From assembly GCF_012241385.1 (NCBI RefSeq), contig NZ_JAAVXB010000002.1, positions 496,001 through 560,000 on the forward strand: 64,000 nucleotides of DNA, given 5' to 3'. The notes beneath the pieces were generated by a model. The model had not been told where the DNA came from and did no database searches. It was given only the letters and a program-made list of their open reading frames with translations. The position numbers and the translations under genes were made by a program. This document shows positions 9,287 through 18,394 of this stretch, piece after piece. Position 1 is the first letter of the stretch. Each line of letters begins with the position of its first letter. This stretch comes from Solimonas marina. Lineage in GTDB: Bacteria; Pseudomonadota; Gammaproteobacteria; Nevskiales; Nevskiaceae.

Positions 9287-9718
9287 ATGGCCGGCGAATT
9301 CGCGGCGACTGTCGATCTCAAGCTGCGGCCGTCGTTTCGCGCGCTGCGCCTGATCTTCGTGCTGCACATCGTCTGCATCGGCCTGCTGCCGTTCGCGATG
9401 CCGAGCGGCTGGCCGATGCTGGTGCTGGTCGCCGCATTCGCGGGCTCGTGGTTCTGGCTGCGTCGGCATCCGGCGCTCGGCTATGGGCCGCGCGCGATCG
9501 AGCGCGTCATTTGGCACGCCGATGGTCAGTGGACGATCTTCGTTGGCGGCCGCGAAGCGCGCGCCACGCTCGATGGGCGCAGCGTGATTCACCGCCGCCT
9601 GTTGGTGCTGAACTTCCGCAGCGAAGCGTCAGGGCGCCGCTATGCGCGGCTGATCACGTCCGCCGACGCTGCGCCGGAACCCTTGCGTCGTCTGCGCGCG
9701 CGCCTGCTGTCGACCTGA
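9287..9718 (+). CDS. YgfX-like inner membrane protein
   Basis: A 143-residue protein with two adjacent hydrophobic helices in the first 60 residues (FVLHIVCIGLLPFAM and MLVLVAAFAGSWFWL), then a soluble basic tail with the pattern WTIFVGGREARATLDGRSVIH. Size, topology and the position directly after sdhE match YgfX/CptA (PF07254), reported in E. coli and Serratia as a membrane partner of SdhE/YgfY. Recognition rests mainly on context and topology because the family is divergent. No signal peptide is visible. Confidence 0.65.
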   Translation: MAGEFAATVDLKLRPSFRALRLIFVLHIVCIGLLPFAMPSGWPMLVLVAAFAGSWFWLRRHPALGYGPRAIERVIWHADGQWTIFVGGREARATLDGRSVIHRRLLVLNFRSEASGRRYARLITSADAAPEPLRRLRARLLST

Positions 9719-9787
9719 GCCAGGCCAGACCGGAAGCTGGTTGGCCTCGCGTACACTGTCCCCAGACCCGATCGGGGAGTGTGGCGC

Positions 9788-10462
9788 ATGAGCGACGCGC
9801 AGGAAACGCTGGAGCTGAGTTGCGGCGAGGCGCTGCAGTTGCAGTTCGCGCAGGACGAACTGGACCGGCGCTACTACGTGAAGATCATCGGCTGGTTGCC
9901 TGGCGGCAGCATCATCGTCACGGCGCCGATGGCCGACGGCAAGCTGGTCGTGGTTCGCGAGGGTCGGGTGCTGACGGCGCGGGCCTTTGCCGGCAATCAG
10001 GCGGTCGCGTTCAGCTGTTCGGTGCTGCGCGTTTGCCTGCATCCCTATGCATATCTGCATCTGAGTTATCCGGACCAGTTCCGCCGCGTCACCGTGCGCA
10101 AGGCGTACCGCGTGCCGGTGCAACTGGCGGCGACGGTGACGGTGATTCGACCGGGTAGCGAGCATCGCGCGGTCGAGGTGCGCCTTGTCGATCTCAGTGC
10201 TGGCGGTGCGATGATCGAAAGCACGGAGGCGATCGCCGAAGCCGGTGAGCGGGTGGGGCTCAGTGCGCGCTTGCCGGTCGAGCGCATGGACGCATTGCCG
10301 ATCGCGGTGTTCGGCCGCATCCGCAATGTGGCGACGGCCGACGGCGACGAATCGGGCGCCGTGCATCGTTACGGCCTGGAATTCGACGCGCTGGACGCGA
10401 GTTCGCAGCTGGCGGTGCGGGTCTTCGTCTACGAGCAGATGTTCCGGCTCGGCGCCAGCTGA
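9788..10462 (+). CDS. PilZ domain protein with N-terminal YcgR-like domain
   Basis: A predicted cyclic-di-GMP receptor of about 224 residues. Residues 1-100 form a beta-rich domain resembling the N-terminal module of flagellar brake proteins (PilZN/YcgR type). The PilZ domain follows, with the RxxxR element in RRVTVRKAYRVPV and the second motif DLSAGGAMIES. These are the classic c-di-GMP binding residues and appear intact. The ATG at 9788 lies 9 bp behind a GGGGAG site; a GTG at 9779 is less likely. It is last in the sdh-side cluster and converges on nadB with only 9 bp between them. A link between c-di-GMP and the sdh genes is not shown by the sequence. Confidence 0.85.
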   Translation: MSDAQETLELSCGEALQLQFAQDELDRRYYVKIIGWLPGGSIIVTAPMADGKLVVVREGRVLTARAFAGNQAVAFSCSVLRVCLHPYAYLHLSYPDQFRRVTVRKAYRVPVQLAATVTVIRPGSEHRAVEVRLVDLSAGGAMIESTEAIAEAGERVGLSARLPVERMDALPIAVFGRIRNVATADGDESGAVHRYGLEFDALDASSQLAVRVFVYEQMFRLGAS

Positions 10463-10471
10463 GCCGCGCGC

Positions 10472-12076
10472 TCAGGCGCGGCCGGGCAGGACGGTCGGCG
10501 CGACCTGATCGAGCATCTGCGGGTAGTCCAGCGTGTAGTGCAGGCCGCGCGATTCGCGGCGCGAGAGCGCCGAGCGAATGATCAAATCGGCGCAGACCAC
10601 CAGATTGCGTAGTTCGATCAGGTCGGCGCTGACGCGGTAGTTGCCGTAGTAATCCTGAATCTCGCGCGCCAGCAACTGCACGCGGTGCAGGGCGCGCTCG
10701 AGGCGCTTGGTGGTGCGCACGATGCCGACGTAGTCCCACATGAAGGTGCGCAGTTCCAGCCAGTTGTGGCTGACCACGACATCTTCGTCGGAGTCGGTGA
10801 CGCGGCTTTCGTCCCAAGGCTTGAGTTCCTGCGGCATTTCGCGCGCTGGCAGGCTGGCGATCAGATCTTCGGCGGCGGCCTTGCCAAACACCACGCATTC
10901 GAGCAGCGAATTCGACGCCAGGCGGTTGGCGCCGTGCAGGCCGGTGCAGGCGACCTCGCCGATCGCGTAAAGCCCGTCGACATCGGTGCGCGCATTCAGG
11001 TCGGTCAGCACGCCGCCGCAGGTGAAGTGCGCCGACGGCACAACCGGAATCGGCTGCGTGCGGATATCCAGGCCCAGCGCCAGACAGTGCGCGTGAATGC
11101 TGGGAAAGTGCTCCTCGATGAAGTGGGCCGGCTTGTGCGTGATGTCGAGAAACACATGACGCAGGCCGAGGCGCTTCATTTCGTGGTCGATCGCGCGTGC
11201 GACGATGTCGCGCGGCGCCAGTTCGGCGCGCGGATCGAAGCGCGGCATGAAGCGTTCGCCGGCGCTGCCGTCCGGGTTGACCAGCCGCAATGTCGCACCT
11301 TCGCCGCGCAGCGCTTCCGAGATCAGGAAGTTGCGCGTGTCGCGATGAAACAGCGTGGTCGGATGGAATTGCATGAATTCCATGTTGGCGATGCGGCAGC
11401 CGGCGCGCCATGCCATGGCGATGCCGTCGCCGGACGCGCCGTGCGGGTTGCTCGAATACAGATAGACCTGGTTGGCGCCGCCACAGGCCAGCACCACGGC
11501 CTTGGCTGCCCAGGTGCTGACCCGGCCGCGCGGAATGTCGTAAAGGTAGGCGCCGAGCACGCGGCCGGGTGTTTCGCCCTTGCGGTCGACGATCAGGTCG
11601 ATGGCGCTGCAGTATTCGCGGATCAGAATGTTCGGGTGCGCGGCGGCCAGTGCCGCCAGCGTGGTTTCGACGGCGCGCCCGGTAGCGTCGGCGGCGTGCA
11701 CGACGCGGCGATGGCTGTGGCCGCCTTCGCGCGTCAGGTGCAGGCGCCGGCCGCGGCCTTCGCCGTCTTCCTGCGTGAAGACCACGCCCTGTTCGAGCAG
11801 CCAGTCGATGCCGACCGGGCCGCCTTCGACGGTGAAGCGCACCGCGCTTTCGCGGCACAGCCCGGCGCCGGCGACCAAGGTGTCCTGGATGTGGTTTTCC
11901 AGCGAGTCATCATCGTCGATGACGGCGGAGATGCCGCCCTGCGCCCACAGGGTGCTGCCGGACTTGAGGCTGGTCTTGGACACGACGACGACGCGATGAC
12001 CGGCTTTGGCCAGGCGCAGCGCGCAGGACAGGCCGGCGGCACCGCTGCCGATGACCAGAACTTCGGTTTCGTTCAT
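10472..12076 (-). CDS. nadB: L-aspartate oxidase
   Basis: First enzyme of de novo NAD synthesis, oxidising L-aspartate to iminoaspartate. It is an FAD enzyme of 534 residues related to SdhA/FrdA. Visible motifs are [18 protein letters not shown] at the N terminus, [20 protein letters not shown], and the C-terminal active-site region [20 protein letters not shown]. The gene is divergent from rpoE, a neighbourhood also seen in E. coli and Pseudomonas. nadA and nadC are not in the window. Confidence 0.95.
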   Translation of the reverse strand: MNETEVLVIGSGAAGLSCALRLAKAGHRVVVVSKTSLKSGSTLWAQGGISAVIDDDDSLENHIQDTLVAGAGLCRESAVRFTVEGGPVGIDWLLEQGVVFTQEDGEGRGRRLHLTREGGHSHRRVVHAADATGRAVETTLAALAAAHPNILIREYCSAIDLIVDRKGETPGRVLGAYLYDIPRGRVSTWAAKAVVLACGGANQVYLYSSNPHGASGDGIAMAWRAGCRIANMEFMQFHPTTLFHRDTRNFLISEALRGEGATLRLVNPDGSAGERFMPRFDPRAELAPRDIVARAIDHEMKRLGLRHVFLDITHKPAHFIEEHFPSIHAHCLALGLDIRTQPIPVVPSAHFTCGGVLTDLNARTDVDGLYAIGEVACTGLHGANRLASNSLLECVVFGKAAAEDLIASLPAREMPQELKPWDESRVTDSDEDVVVSHNWLELRTFMWDYVGIVRTTKRLERALHRVQLLAREIQDYYGNYRVSADLIELRNLVVCADLIIRSALSRRESRGLHYTLDYPQMLDQVAPTVLPGRA

Positions 12077-12100
12077 GAAGCGTTCGGGGCGCCGGATGAG

Positions 12101-12106
12101 TACAAT
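12101..12106 (+). promoter_or_regulatory. Candidate sigma-70 -10 box upstream of rpoE
   Basis: TACAAT lies in the 173-bp divergent nadB-rpoE gap, about 145 bp before the rpoE start. The matching -35 is poor, and no good sigma-E type promoter was found in this gap. Weak evidence. Confidence 0.25.
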
Positions 12107-12249
12107 GTGCGACTTTGTTTTCGAGTCGGGGCACCAATCCGGACCGGGCAGCGACGCTGTCCGCCGCGGCGGATGTCCGGGCAGAGTCTGGCTTGGATCT
12201 CGAGGTGGGAGTGTAGCGGTTTTTCGCGTGAGCGAAGCCGCGTCGACGC

Positions 12250-12825
12250 ATGAGCGATACGGTTTCTGACGAACAGCTGGTGGTGCGCGCGCAGGAAGGC
12301 GATCAGCGCGCGTTCGAGCTGCTCGTGCGCAAGTACCAGCACAAGATCGTGCAACTGGTCAGTCGCCTGGTCGGCGACGGTGACGCGCCGGACGTCGCCC
12401 AGGAAACCTTCATCCGCGCCTACCGGGCCCTCAACGGCTTTCGCGGCCAGTCGGCGTTCTACACCTGGCTGTACCGTATCGGCATCAATACCGCCAAGAA
12501 TTACATCGTCTCACGCTCGCGCCGGCCGGCCGATCAGGATATCGATATCGCTGATGCGGAACTGTATGGCCATACCGAGCATCTAAGTGACGTGGAGACG
12601 CCCGAAGCGTCGCTGTTGACGGAGGAAATCCGTAACGCTGTAGCCGACACGATCGCCAAGCTGCCCCCGGATCTGCGCCGCGCCATTACGCTGCGGGAGC
12701 TCGAGGGCTTGTCTTACGAGGAAATCGCCGAGGTCATGGAATGCCCGATCGGAACGGTCCGATCCCGTATCTTCCGGGCCCGCGAGGCGATCGATGCGGT
12801 CCTCAAGCCGTTGCTGGGTGAGTGA
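12250..12825 (+). CDS. rpoE: RNA polymerase sigma-E factor (RpoE/AlgU)
   Basis: ECF sigma factor of 191 residues controlling the envelope stress regulon. Region 2 is visible as [19 protein letters not shown] and [19 protein letters not shown], with [17 protein letters not shown]. Region 4 appears as [44 protein letters not shown], containing the helix-turn-helix. Over most of its length it closely resembles AlgU/RpoE of gammaproteobacteria. It begins the operon rpoE-rseA-rseB-mucD. RseA holds it at the membrane until envelope stress triggers proteolysis (established for the family). Confidence 0.97.
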   Translation: MSDTVSDEQLVVRAQEGDQRAFELLVRKYQHKIVQLVSRLVGDGDAPDVAQETFIRAYRALNGFRGQSAFYTWLYRIGINTAKNYIVSRSRRPADQDIDIADAELYGHTEHLSDVETPEASLLTEEIRNAVADTIAKLPPDLRRAITLRELEGLSYEEIAEVMECPIGTVRSRIFRAREAIDAVLKPLLGE

Positions 12826-12851
12826 CGCTGGCGACCGTTTGTCGATGTAAC

Positions 12852-12887
12852 GGAACTTTTTCCAGTTTTTAGGGTTCAGGGTATATT
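12852..12887 (+). promoter_or_regulatory. Candidate sigma-E-type promoter in front of rseA
   Basis: GGAACTTTTT at 12852-12861 is an exact match to the sigma-E/AlgU -35 core GGAACTT. At 17-bp spacing after GAACTT lies TCAGG (12876-12880), a partial match to the -10 TCTGA. A sigma-70-like TATATT sits at 12882-12887. The site is in the 83-bp gap between rpoE and the anti-sigma gene and would let sigma-E raise its own anti-sigma separately. Confidence 0.45.
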
Positions 12888-12908
12888 CAGATTTTCCAGG
12901 TGTCAGGC

Positions 12909-13544
12909 ATGATCCAAGAAACACTGTCCGCGCTGCACGACGGCGAGTGCTCCGACCGGGAGCTCGACGCACTGCTTGCCGAACTGGACCGCCAGCCGGA
13001 ACTCAAGGCGCGCTGGCGCCGGATGCAGATCGCACGCGCCGCACAGCAGCGCGTCAGCGTGACGCAGATCGACATCAGCGCGGCTGTGATGGCCGGTATC
13101 GGCGCGGCCCCCGAGGCGGCCAACCCGAAGGTGGTCGAACTGGCGTCGCGTCGCCGCCGCACGGTGGTCTGGCGTACGACCGGTGGTCTGGCTGCCGCGG
13201 CCTCGGTGGCCGCCGTGGCGCTGACGCTGGGCATGAACTTCGGCCCGGCCGGCACGACCGGCCAAGGCGCGGCGCTGACCGCGGCCGCGACCGGCGGGTC
13301 GCCGACCCAGGCGTCCGGCATTCACGACGTGGCCATGGTCAGCGGTGCTGCCGGCGAGGAAGGCGCCATTGAGTCGCCGGCCGCGCAGATGGACGACGAC
13401 CTGCGCAACTACATGATCGAACACAGCAACAGCCTCGCCGATCGCGGCGTCGGCGGTGCGCTGTCGTACGCGCGCTTCGCGGCTCACACTGACGACGAAG
13501 CCTTTGCTGAGCCGACCAACCTGACGAGCAACGGGAACCCGTAA
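12909..13544 (+). CDS. rseA: Anti-sigma-E factor RseA/MucA
   Basis: A single-pass inner-membrane anti-sigma factor of 211 residues. The cytoplasmic N-terminal domain (IQETLSALHDGECSDRELDALLAEL) matches the RseA/MucA sigma-binding domain. One transmembrane segment follows near residues 88-110 (GGLAAAASVAAVALTLGM), then a periplasmic tail of about 100 residues that would bind RseB. The start is taken at ATG 12909 behind CAGG; an in-frame GTG at 12900 is possible. Its stop overlaps the rseB start (TAATG). Confidence 0.92.
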   Translation: MIQETLSALHDGECSDRELDALLAELDRQPELKARWRRMQIARAAQQRVSVTQIDISAAVMAGIGAAPEAANPKVVELASRRRRTVVWRTTGGLAAAASVAAVALTLGMNFGPAGTTGQGAALTAAATGGSPTQASGIHDVAMVSGAAGEEGAIESPAAQMDDDLRNYMIEHSNSLADRGVGGALSYARFAAHTDDEAFAEPTNLTSNGNP

Positions 13545-14560
13545 TGCGCTATCGCGCGGCACTCGGACTCCTCGCCGCCGGCTGGAGTCTGGCGGCAACT
13601 GCGGCCGATCCTGCGGATTGGCTGGCCAAGATGAGCGAGGCCGCCCGCACCCAGAACTACCAGGGCGTCATTGTCTACCAGACGCATGACCGGCTGGAGA
13701 CGATGCGGGTCGTGCATCGTTACCGCAAGCAGGACGGCGAAGTCGAACGCGTGCAGACGCTGACCGGCGCGCCGCGCGAGATTCTCAAGAAGGGCAACGA
13801 GGTCATCTGCCTGCTGCCCAAGGACCGCAAGGTCACGCTTGAACTGCCGACGCCCAAGGCGCTGTTCCCCGGCCTGACGCCGGAGCGCGTCGCGCAGATT
13901 TCGCGCTACTACGATTTCCGCGACATCGGTGAGGCGCGCATCGCTGGCCGCAAGTGCCGTGGCATCACGATCGCGCCGCGCGATCAGTATCGCTATGGCT
14001 ACGAGATCTGGGCCGATGCCGAGACCGCGGTGCCGGTCAAGGTCAACCTGATCGCAGGCGGCAACCATTTGCTCGAACAGTTGATGTTCACGGAGATCGA
14101 GTTTCCGAAGGCGATCCCGGACAGCGCTCTGAAAACCGAGCTCGACCCGAGCAAGTTCCAGAAGGTGACGCGCGTCGTGCCGGAACCGCAGCCGTTCGCG
14201 GTCGACACCCAGGCCGACCAGCAGATCGCCAATCTGCCGCCGGGCTATCACGTGTCGATGCGCGAGGTGCGGCCGACCGCCGACGGTCAGGGCATCGTCG
14301 AGCACATGCTGCTGTCGGACGGCCTGTCAGCGATTTCGGTGTTCACGGCGCGGCGTCGTGTGCCGTCACAGACCGCCTTCCAGGGTTTTTCGCAGATCGG
14401 CGCGCTCAACGCCTATGGCCGCATTTCCGGCACGGTGCATATCACTGTGGTCGGTGAAGCGCCGTCGGAGACGGTGCGGCAGATTGGCGAAAGCGTGCAG
14501 GCCGCTGACGCGCCGGCAATCGACGCGACCGCTCCCGCTGCCCCGCCCGAGCCGCACTGA
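13544..14560 (+). CDS. rseB: Sigma-E regulatory protein RseB/MucB
   Basis: Periplasmic negative regulator (338 residues) that shields RseA from proteolysis and senses mislocalised lipids or lipoproteins. A signal peptide (MRYRAALGLLAAGWSLAATA) precedes the large lipid-binding-like domain with the family start DPADWLAKMSEAARTQNYQG and VYQTHDRLETMRVVHRY. The C-terminal small domain includes LLSDGLSAISVF. It is translationally coupled to rseA by a TAATG overlap. Confidence 0.94.
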   Translation: MRYRAALGLLAAGWSLAATAADPADWLAKMSEAARTQNYQGVIVYQTHDRLETMRVVHRYRKQDGEVERVQTLTGAPREILKKGNEVICLLPKDRKVTLELPTPKALFPGLTPERVAQISRYYDFRDIGEARIAGRKCRGITIAPRDQYRYGYEIWADAETAVPVKVNLIAGGNHLLEQLMFTEIEFPKAIPDSALKTELDPSKFQKVTRVVPEPQPFAVDTQADQQIANLPPGYHVSMREVRPTADGQGIVEHMLLSDGLSAISVFTARRRVPSQTAFQGFSQIGALNAYGRISGTVHITVVGEAPSETVRQIGESVQAADAPAIDATAPAAPPEPH

Positions 14561-14655
14561 AGCACCGCCGCGCTCCGCCGGCGGTTTGAATTCCGGCGCG
14601 AAATCCGTTGAAATCCGCCGAGTTGCGCGCTGCCTCCGTAGCGCCGGAGTTCCCG

Positions 14656-16155
14656 ATGAAGCTTGCCGCCGTTCTGCGGCTCACCGCAGTCTGTCTCCTG
14701 CTCAGCCTTGCTGCCTGCCAGCGTGAACATCCGGCGTCTGCGGGCGCGGTGCTGCCGGACTTTGCCGATCTGGTCGAGCGTGTGTCGCCCTCGGTCGTCA
14801 ACATCAGCACGGTCCCGGCCGATCCGCCGGTCAGCGACGCTTCGGCGCAGACGCAAAGTAACAGCGACGATGACCTGAAGGACGCGCCGGAGTGGTTCAA
14901 GCGCTTCCTGCAGGAACATCCCGACGACTCGCAGGACGACGGTGGCGACGACGGCGATGGCGGTCCGGCCGACCTGCCGCCGGGGCCACAGTCGCTGGGT
15001 TCCGGCTTCGTGCTGTGGGGCGACGGCTACATCGTGACCAACTACCACGTGGTGCGCGACGCCAAGGAAGTGATCGTGCGTCTGCTCGACCGCCGCCAGT
15101 ACACGGCGCAGGTGGTCGGTAGCGACGAGGCGACCGATGTCGCGCTGCTGAAGATCAAGGCCGGCGACCTGCCGGCGGTCAAGCTGGCCGACACCAGCAA
15201 GCTGCGGCCGGGGCAGTGGGCGCTGGCGATCGGCTCGCCGTTCGGCTTCGACTATTCGGTCACCGCCGGCATCATCTCGGCCAAGGGCCGGGCGCTGATC
15301 ACCGAGCAGTACGTACCGTTCATCCAGACCGACGTGGCGATCAACCCGGGCAATTCCGGCGGGCCGCTATTCAATCTGGCGGGCGAGGTGATCGGCATGA
15401 ACTCTCAGATCTACTCGCAGTCCGGCGGCTACCAGGGCCTGTCGTTCTCGATTCCGATCGACATCGTTGCCAAGGTCGCGCGCCAGCTCAAGGATCAGGG
15501 CCGCGTGACGCGTGGCTGGCTTGGCGTCGTCGTCCAGGAAGTCGACCGCGACATGGCGCAACAGGCGCACATGGACAAGCCGGGTGGTGCGCTGGTGGCG
15601 CGCGTGGTGCCGGACAGCCCGGCGTCGCGCTCCGGCGTGCGCGCCGGCGACATCATTCTGAGCTACGACGGCAAGGAACTGCCGAACTCGGTGGCCTTGC
15701 CGCCGATGGTCGGTATCACCGACCCCGGCCAGCTGGCGACGCTGAAGCTGCTGCGTGACGGCAAGACCATCACCATCAAGGTCGACGTCGGCGCGCTGGC
15801 GCCGGGTGCCGACGGCGATGCCGATCAGCAGTTGCAGGATGCGCCGAAGCCGCCGCCGGTCGGTCCCTTGGGGCTGGTCGTGCGCGCCATGGACAGCAGC
15901 GAACGCAGTCACGCCCAGGTCATCAGTGGCGGTGTGCTGGTGACGTCGGTCGGCAACGGCCCGGCGGCGCGCGCCGGCATTCGAGCCGGCGACGTGTTGC
16001 TGCAGATCTCCGGCCAGGAAATCGACAGCCCGGACCGCCTGGCCACGGTCGTGTCGCGACTGACGCCAGGTGCGACCGTGCAGGTCCTCGTGCAGCGTCG
16101 CGGCTCGCCCTTGTTCCTGATGCTCGATGTGCCGGGCTCGTCGAACGACAGCTGA
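14656..16155 (+). CDS. mucD: Periplasmic serine protease of the DegP/DegQ family (MucD-like), lipoprotein form
   Basis: HtrA-type protease and chaperone of 499 residues for misfolded envelope proteins. The triad is visible as His in VTNYHVVRDA, Asp in ATDVALLKI and Ser in GNSGGPLFN, followed by two PDZ domains. The signal peptide ends in LSLAAC, a lipobox, which would anchor it to a membrane; classical DegP lacks this. An acidic insert of about 35 residues rich in Asp (about residues 74-110) precedes the protease domain. The start at 14656 follows GGAG; the frame's upstream extension has no homology. Its place after rseB copies the Pseudomonas algU-mucABD order. Confidence 0.93.
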   Translation: MKLAAVLRLTAVCLLLSLAACQREHPASAGAVLPDFADLVERVSPSVVNISTVPADPPVSDASAQTQSNSDDDLKDAPEWFKRFLQEHPDDSQDDGGDDGDGGPADLPPGPQSLGSGFVLWGDGYIVTNYHVVRDAKEVIVRLLDRRQYTAQVVGSDEATDVALLKIKAGDLPAVKLADTSKLRPGQWALAIGSPFGFDYSVTAGIISAKGRALITEQYVPFIQTDVAINPGNSGGPLFNLAGEVIGMNSQIYSQSGGYQGLSFSIPIDIVAKVARQLKDQGRVTRGWLGVVVQEVDRDMAQQAHMDKPGGALVARVVPDSPASRSGVRAGDIILSYDGKELPNSVALPPMVGITDPGQLATLKLLRDGKTITIKVDVGALAPGADGDADQQLQDAPKPPPVGPLGLVVRAMDSSERSHAQVISGGVLVTSVGNGPAARAGIRAGDVLLQISGQEIDSPDRLATVVSRLTPGATVQVLVQRRGSPLFLMLDVPGSSNDS

Positions 16156-16164
16156 GGTGTGGGC

Positions 16165-16413
16165 GTGAGCGAGGTCGGTCAGAACTGGATGCTGTTGTCG
16201 CGCCAGGACTGCCACCTGTGCGAGGAGTTCGAGGCGGCGCTGCGCGAACATGTCGGCGCGGAGGTGGTCTTGCGGCACGCCGACGTCGACAGCCGCGGCG
16301 AATGGCGCATGCGCTACGGGCAGCGGATTCCGGTGCTGCTCGCTGCCGACGGTCGGGTGCTGGCCGAGGGGCGCTTCGACGCGGTCGCCTTCGAGCGAAA
16401 TTTGCGCAGCTGA
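16165..16413 (+). CDS. Glutaredoxin-like thioredoxin-fold protein (DUF836 type)
   Basis: A small protein of 82 residues with a redox CxxC in RQDCHLCEEF near the N terminus, a cis-Pro-like segment QRIPVLLAADG and a C-terminal helix. This is the short glutaredoxin-family domain often found between mucD and lepA in gammaproteobacteria. The substrate is unknown. The start is ambiguous between GTG 16159 and GTG 16165; both follow GAGG. It lacks a signal peptide, so it is cytoplasmic. Confidence 0.82.
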   Translation: MSEVGQNWMLLSRQDCHLCEEFEAALREHVGAEVVLRHADVDSRGEWRMRYGQRIPVLLAADGRVLAEGRFDAVAFERNLRS

Positions 16414-16427
16414 GGGCGGCCTGACGG

Positions 16428-16433
16428 TATACT
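16428..16433 (+). promoter_or_regulatory. Candidate -10 box upstream of lepA
   Basis: TATACT lies about 130 bp before the lepA start in a 148-bp gap otherwise free of genes. The best -35-like TTGCGC (16402) is 20 bp away, which is too far, so support is weak. A transcript from here would have a leader of about 120 nt. Confidence 0.3.
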
Positions 16434-16561
16434 GCGCGACTTGATTGACATCCATGTCACGGCCGGTGCCGCTTGGTGGGGCCTCAGTTCCACGGACTGC
16501 CGGCCGCCTGGTGCGGCGCAGACCGTGCAGCACAAATTCCTTTTTTCGACCTGATTTCTTC

Positions 16562-18367
16562 GTGCGTCTCGATCACATCCGCAATTTCTGCATCATCGCG
16601 CATATCGACCACGGCAAGTCGACGCTCGCGGACCGTTTCATCCAGCTGACCGGTGGTCTCGAAGAACGCGAGATGCAGGCGCAGGTGCTCGACAACAATC
16701 CGATCGAGCGCGAACGCGGCATCACCATCAAGGCGCAGTCGGTGCAGCTGCACTACACGGCTAGGAACGGCGAGCGCTATCAGTTCAATCTGATCGACAC
16801 GCCGGGACACGTCGACTTCAGCTACGAGGTCAGCCGCTCCCTGGAAGCCTGCGAAGGGGCGCTGCTGGTGGTCGACGCCTCGCAGGGCGTCGAGGCGCAG
16901 TCGGTGGCGAACTGCTACACGGCGCTGGACCAGAACCTCGAGGTGATTCCGGTCCTCAACAAGATCGACTTGCAGAACGCCGAGCCGGATCGCGTGCGCG
17001 AGGAGATCGAGCAGGTCATCGGCATTTCCGCGGCCGACGCGCTGAAGGTCTCGGCCAAGACCGGCCTCGGCGTTGCCGACGTGCTCGAGGAAGTGGTGCT
17101 GCGCCTGCCGCCGCCGAAGGGCAACCCGGACGGCCCGCTACAGGCGCTGATCGTCGATTCGTGGTTCGACAACTACCTCGGTGTCGTCTCGCTCGTGCGT
17201 GTCACCAGCGGCTCGGTGAAGAAGGGCCAGAAGATTCGCGTGATGTCGACTGGCCGCGACCACGAAATCACCATGCTCGGCGTCAATGCGCCGAAGCGCT
17301 TGTTCAAGGACGAGCTGCAGTGCGGCGAGGTGGGCTTCATCGTCGCCGGCATCAAGGACATCTTCGGCGCGCCGGTCGGCGACACACTGACGGCCGCCGG
17401 TAATCCGGCGGGGCTCGAAGCGTTGCCGGGCTTCCGCACCGTGCAGCCGCGTGTGTTCGCCGGCATGTTCCCGGTCGACGCCGACGACTTCGAGGATTTC
17501 CGCGAGTCGCTGCAGAAGCTGCGCCTCAACGATTCGGCGCTGCAGTTCGAGCCGGAGAATTCAACGGCACTGGGCTTCGGCTTTCGCGTCGGCTTCCTCG
17601 GCATGCTGCACATGGACATCGTGCAGGAGCGTCTGGAGCGCGAGTACAACCTCAACCTGATCACCACGGCGCCGTCGGTGGTCTACGAGGTGCTGAGGAC
17701 CGACGGCGATGTCGTCAAGGTCGATAATCCGGCTGAACTGCCAGAGCCCGGTTCGATCGACGAGCTGCGCGAGCCGATCATTTCGGCCCGCGTGCTGATG
17801 CCGCAAAGCTGCGTCGGCCCCGTCATGCAGCTGTGCATGGAAAAGCGCGGCGTGCAGAAGAACCTGCGCTACCTCGGCAGCCAGGTGCAGATGGAAGTCG
17901 AAATGCCGATGGCCGAAGTCGTGCTCGACTTCTTCGACCGCCTGAAGAGCGTGTCGCGCGGCTATGCGTCGTTCGAATACGAATTCGTGCGTTTCCAGGC
18001 CGCCGATCTGGTCAAGCTCGACGTGCTGGTCAACGGCGACAAGGTCGATGCGCTGGCGACCATCGTCCACCGCGACAACGCCTATCCGCGTGGCCGTGAC
18101 CTCTGCGAGCGCATGCAGGACGTCATTCATCGGCAGATGTTCGACATCGCCATCCAGGCTGCGATCGGCGCCAAGATCATTGCGCGCAGCACCGTCAAGG
18201 CGCTGCGCAAGGACGTGACCGCCAAGTGCTACGGTGGCGACGCGTCGCGCAAGCGCAAGCTCCTCGAAAAGCAGAAAGAGGGCAAGAAGCGCATGAAGCA
18301 GGTGGGTTCCGTCGAGATTCCGCAGGAAGCCTTCCTGGCGGTGCTCGGCGTCGACAAAAAGAAATAG
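16562..18367 (+). CDS. lepA: Elongation factor 4 (LepA)
   Basis: Ribosomal back-translocase GTPase of 601 residues. G-domain motifs are [13 protein letters not shown] (P-loop), ERGITIK (switch I), DTPGHVDF and NKIDLQNA. The LepA-specific C-terminal domain ends in [25 protein letters not shown] and [16 protein letters not shown]. The start is GTG 16562 ([18 protein letters not shown]), which matches the family length; the open frame extends 117 bp further upstream without homology. No clear ribosome site precedes the GTG. It is followed 27 bp later by lepB. Confidence 0.96.
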   Translation: MRLDHIRNFCIIAHIDHGKSTLADRFIQLTGGLEEREMQAQVLDNNPIERERGITIKAQSVQLHYTARNGERYQFNLIDTPGHVDFSYEVSRSLEACEGALLVVDASQGVEAQSVANCYTALDQNLEVIPVLNKIDLQNAEPDRVREEIEQVIGISAADALKVSAKTGLGVADVLEEVVLRLPPPKGNPDGPLQALIVDSWFDNYLGVVSLVRVTSGSVKKGQKIRVMSTGRDHEITMLGVNAPKRLFKDELQCGEVGFIVAGIKDIFGAPVGDTLTAAGNPAGLEALPGFRTVQPRVFAGMFPVDADDFEDFRESLQKLRLNDSALQFEPENSTALGFGFRVGFLGMLHMDIVQERLEREYNLNLITTAPSVVYEVLRTDGDVVKVDNPAELPEPGSIDELREPIISARVLMPQSCVGPVMQLCMEKRGVQKNLRYLGSQVQMEVEMPMAEVVLDFFDRLKSVSRGYASFEYEFVRFQAADLVKLDVLVNGDKVDALATIVHRDNAYPRGRDLCERMQDVIHRQMFDIAIQAAIGAKIIARSTVKALRKDVTAKCYGGDASRKRKLLEKQKEGKKRMKQVGSVEIPQEAFLAVLGVDKKK

Positions 18368-18394
18368 GCTTTCGAACATACTCGAGGATTCGGC

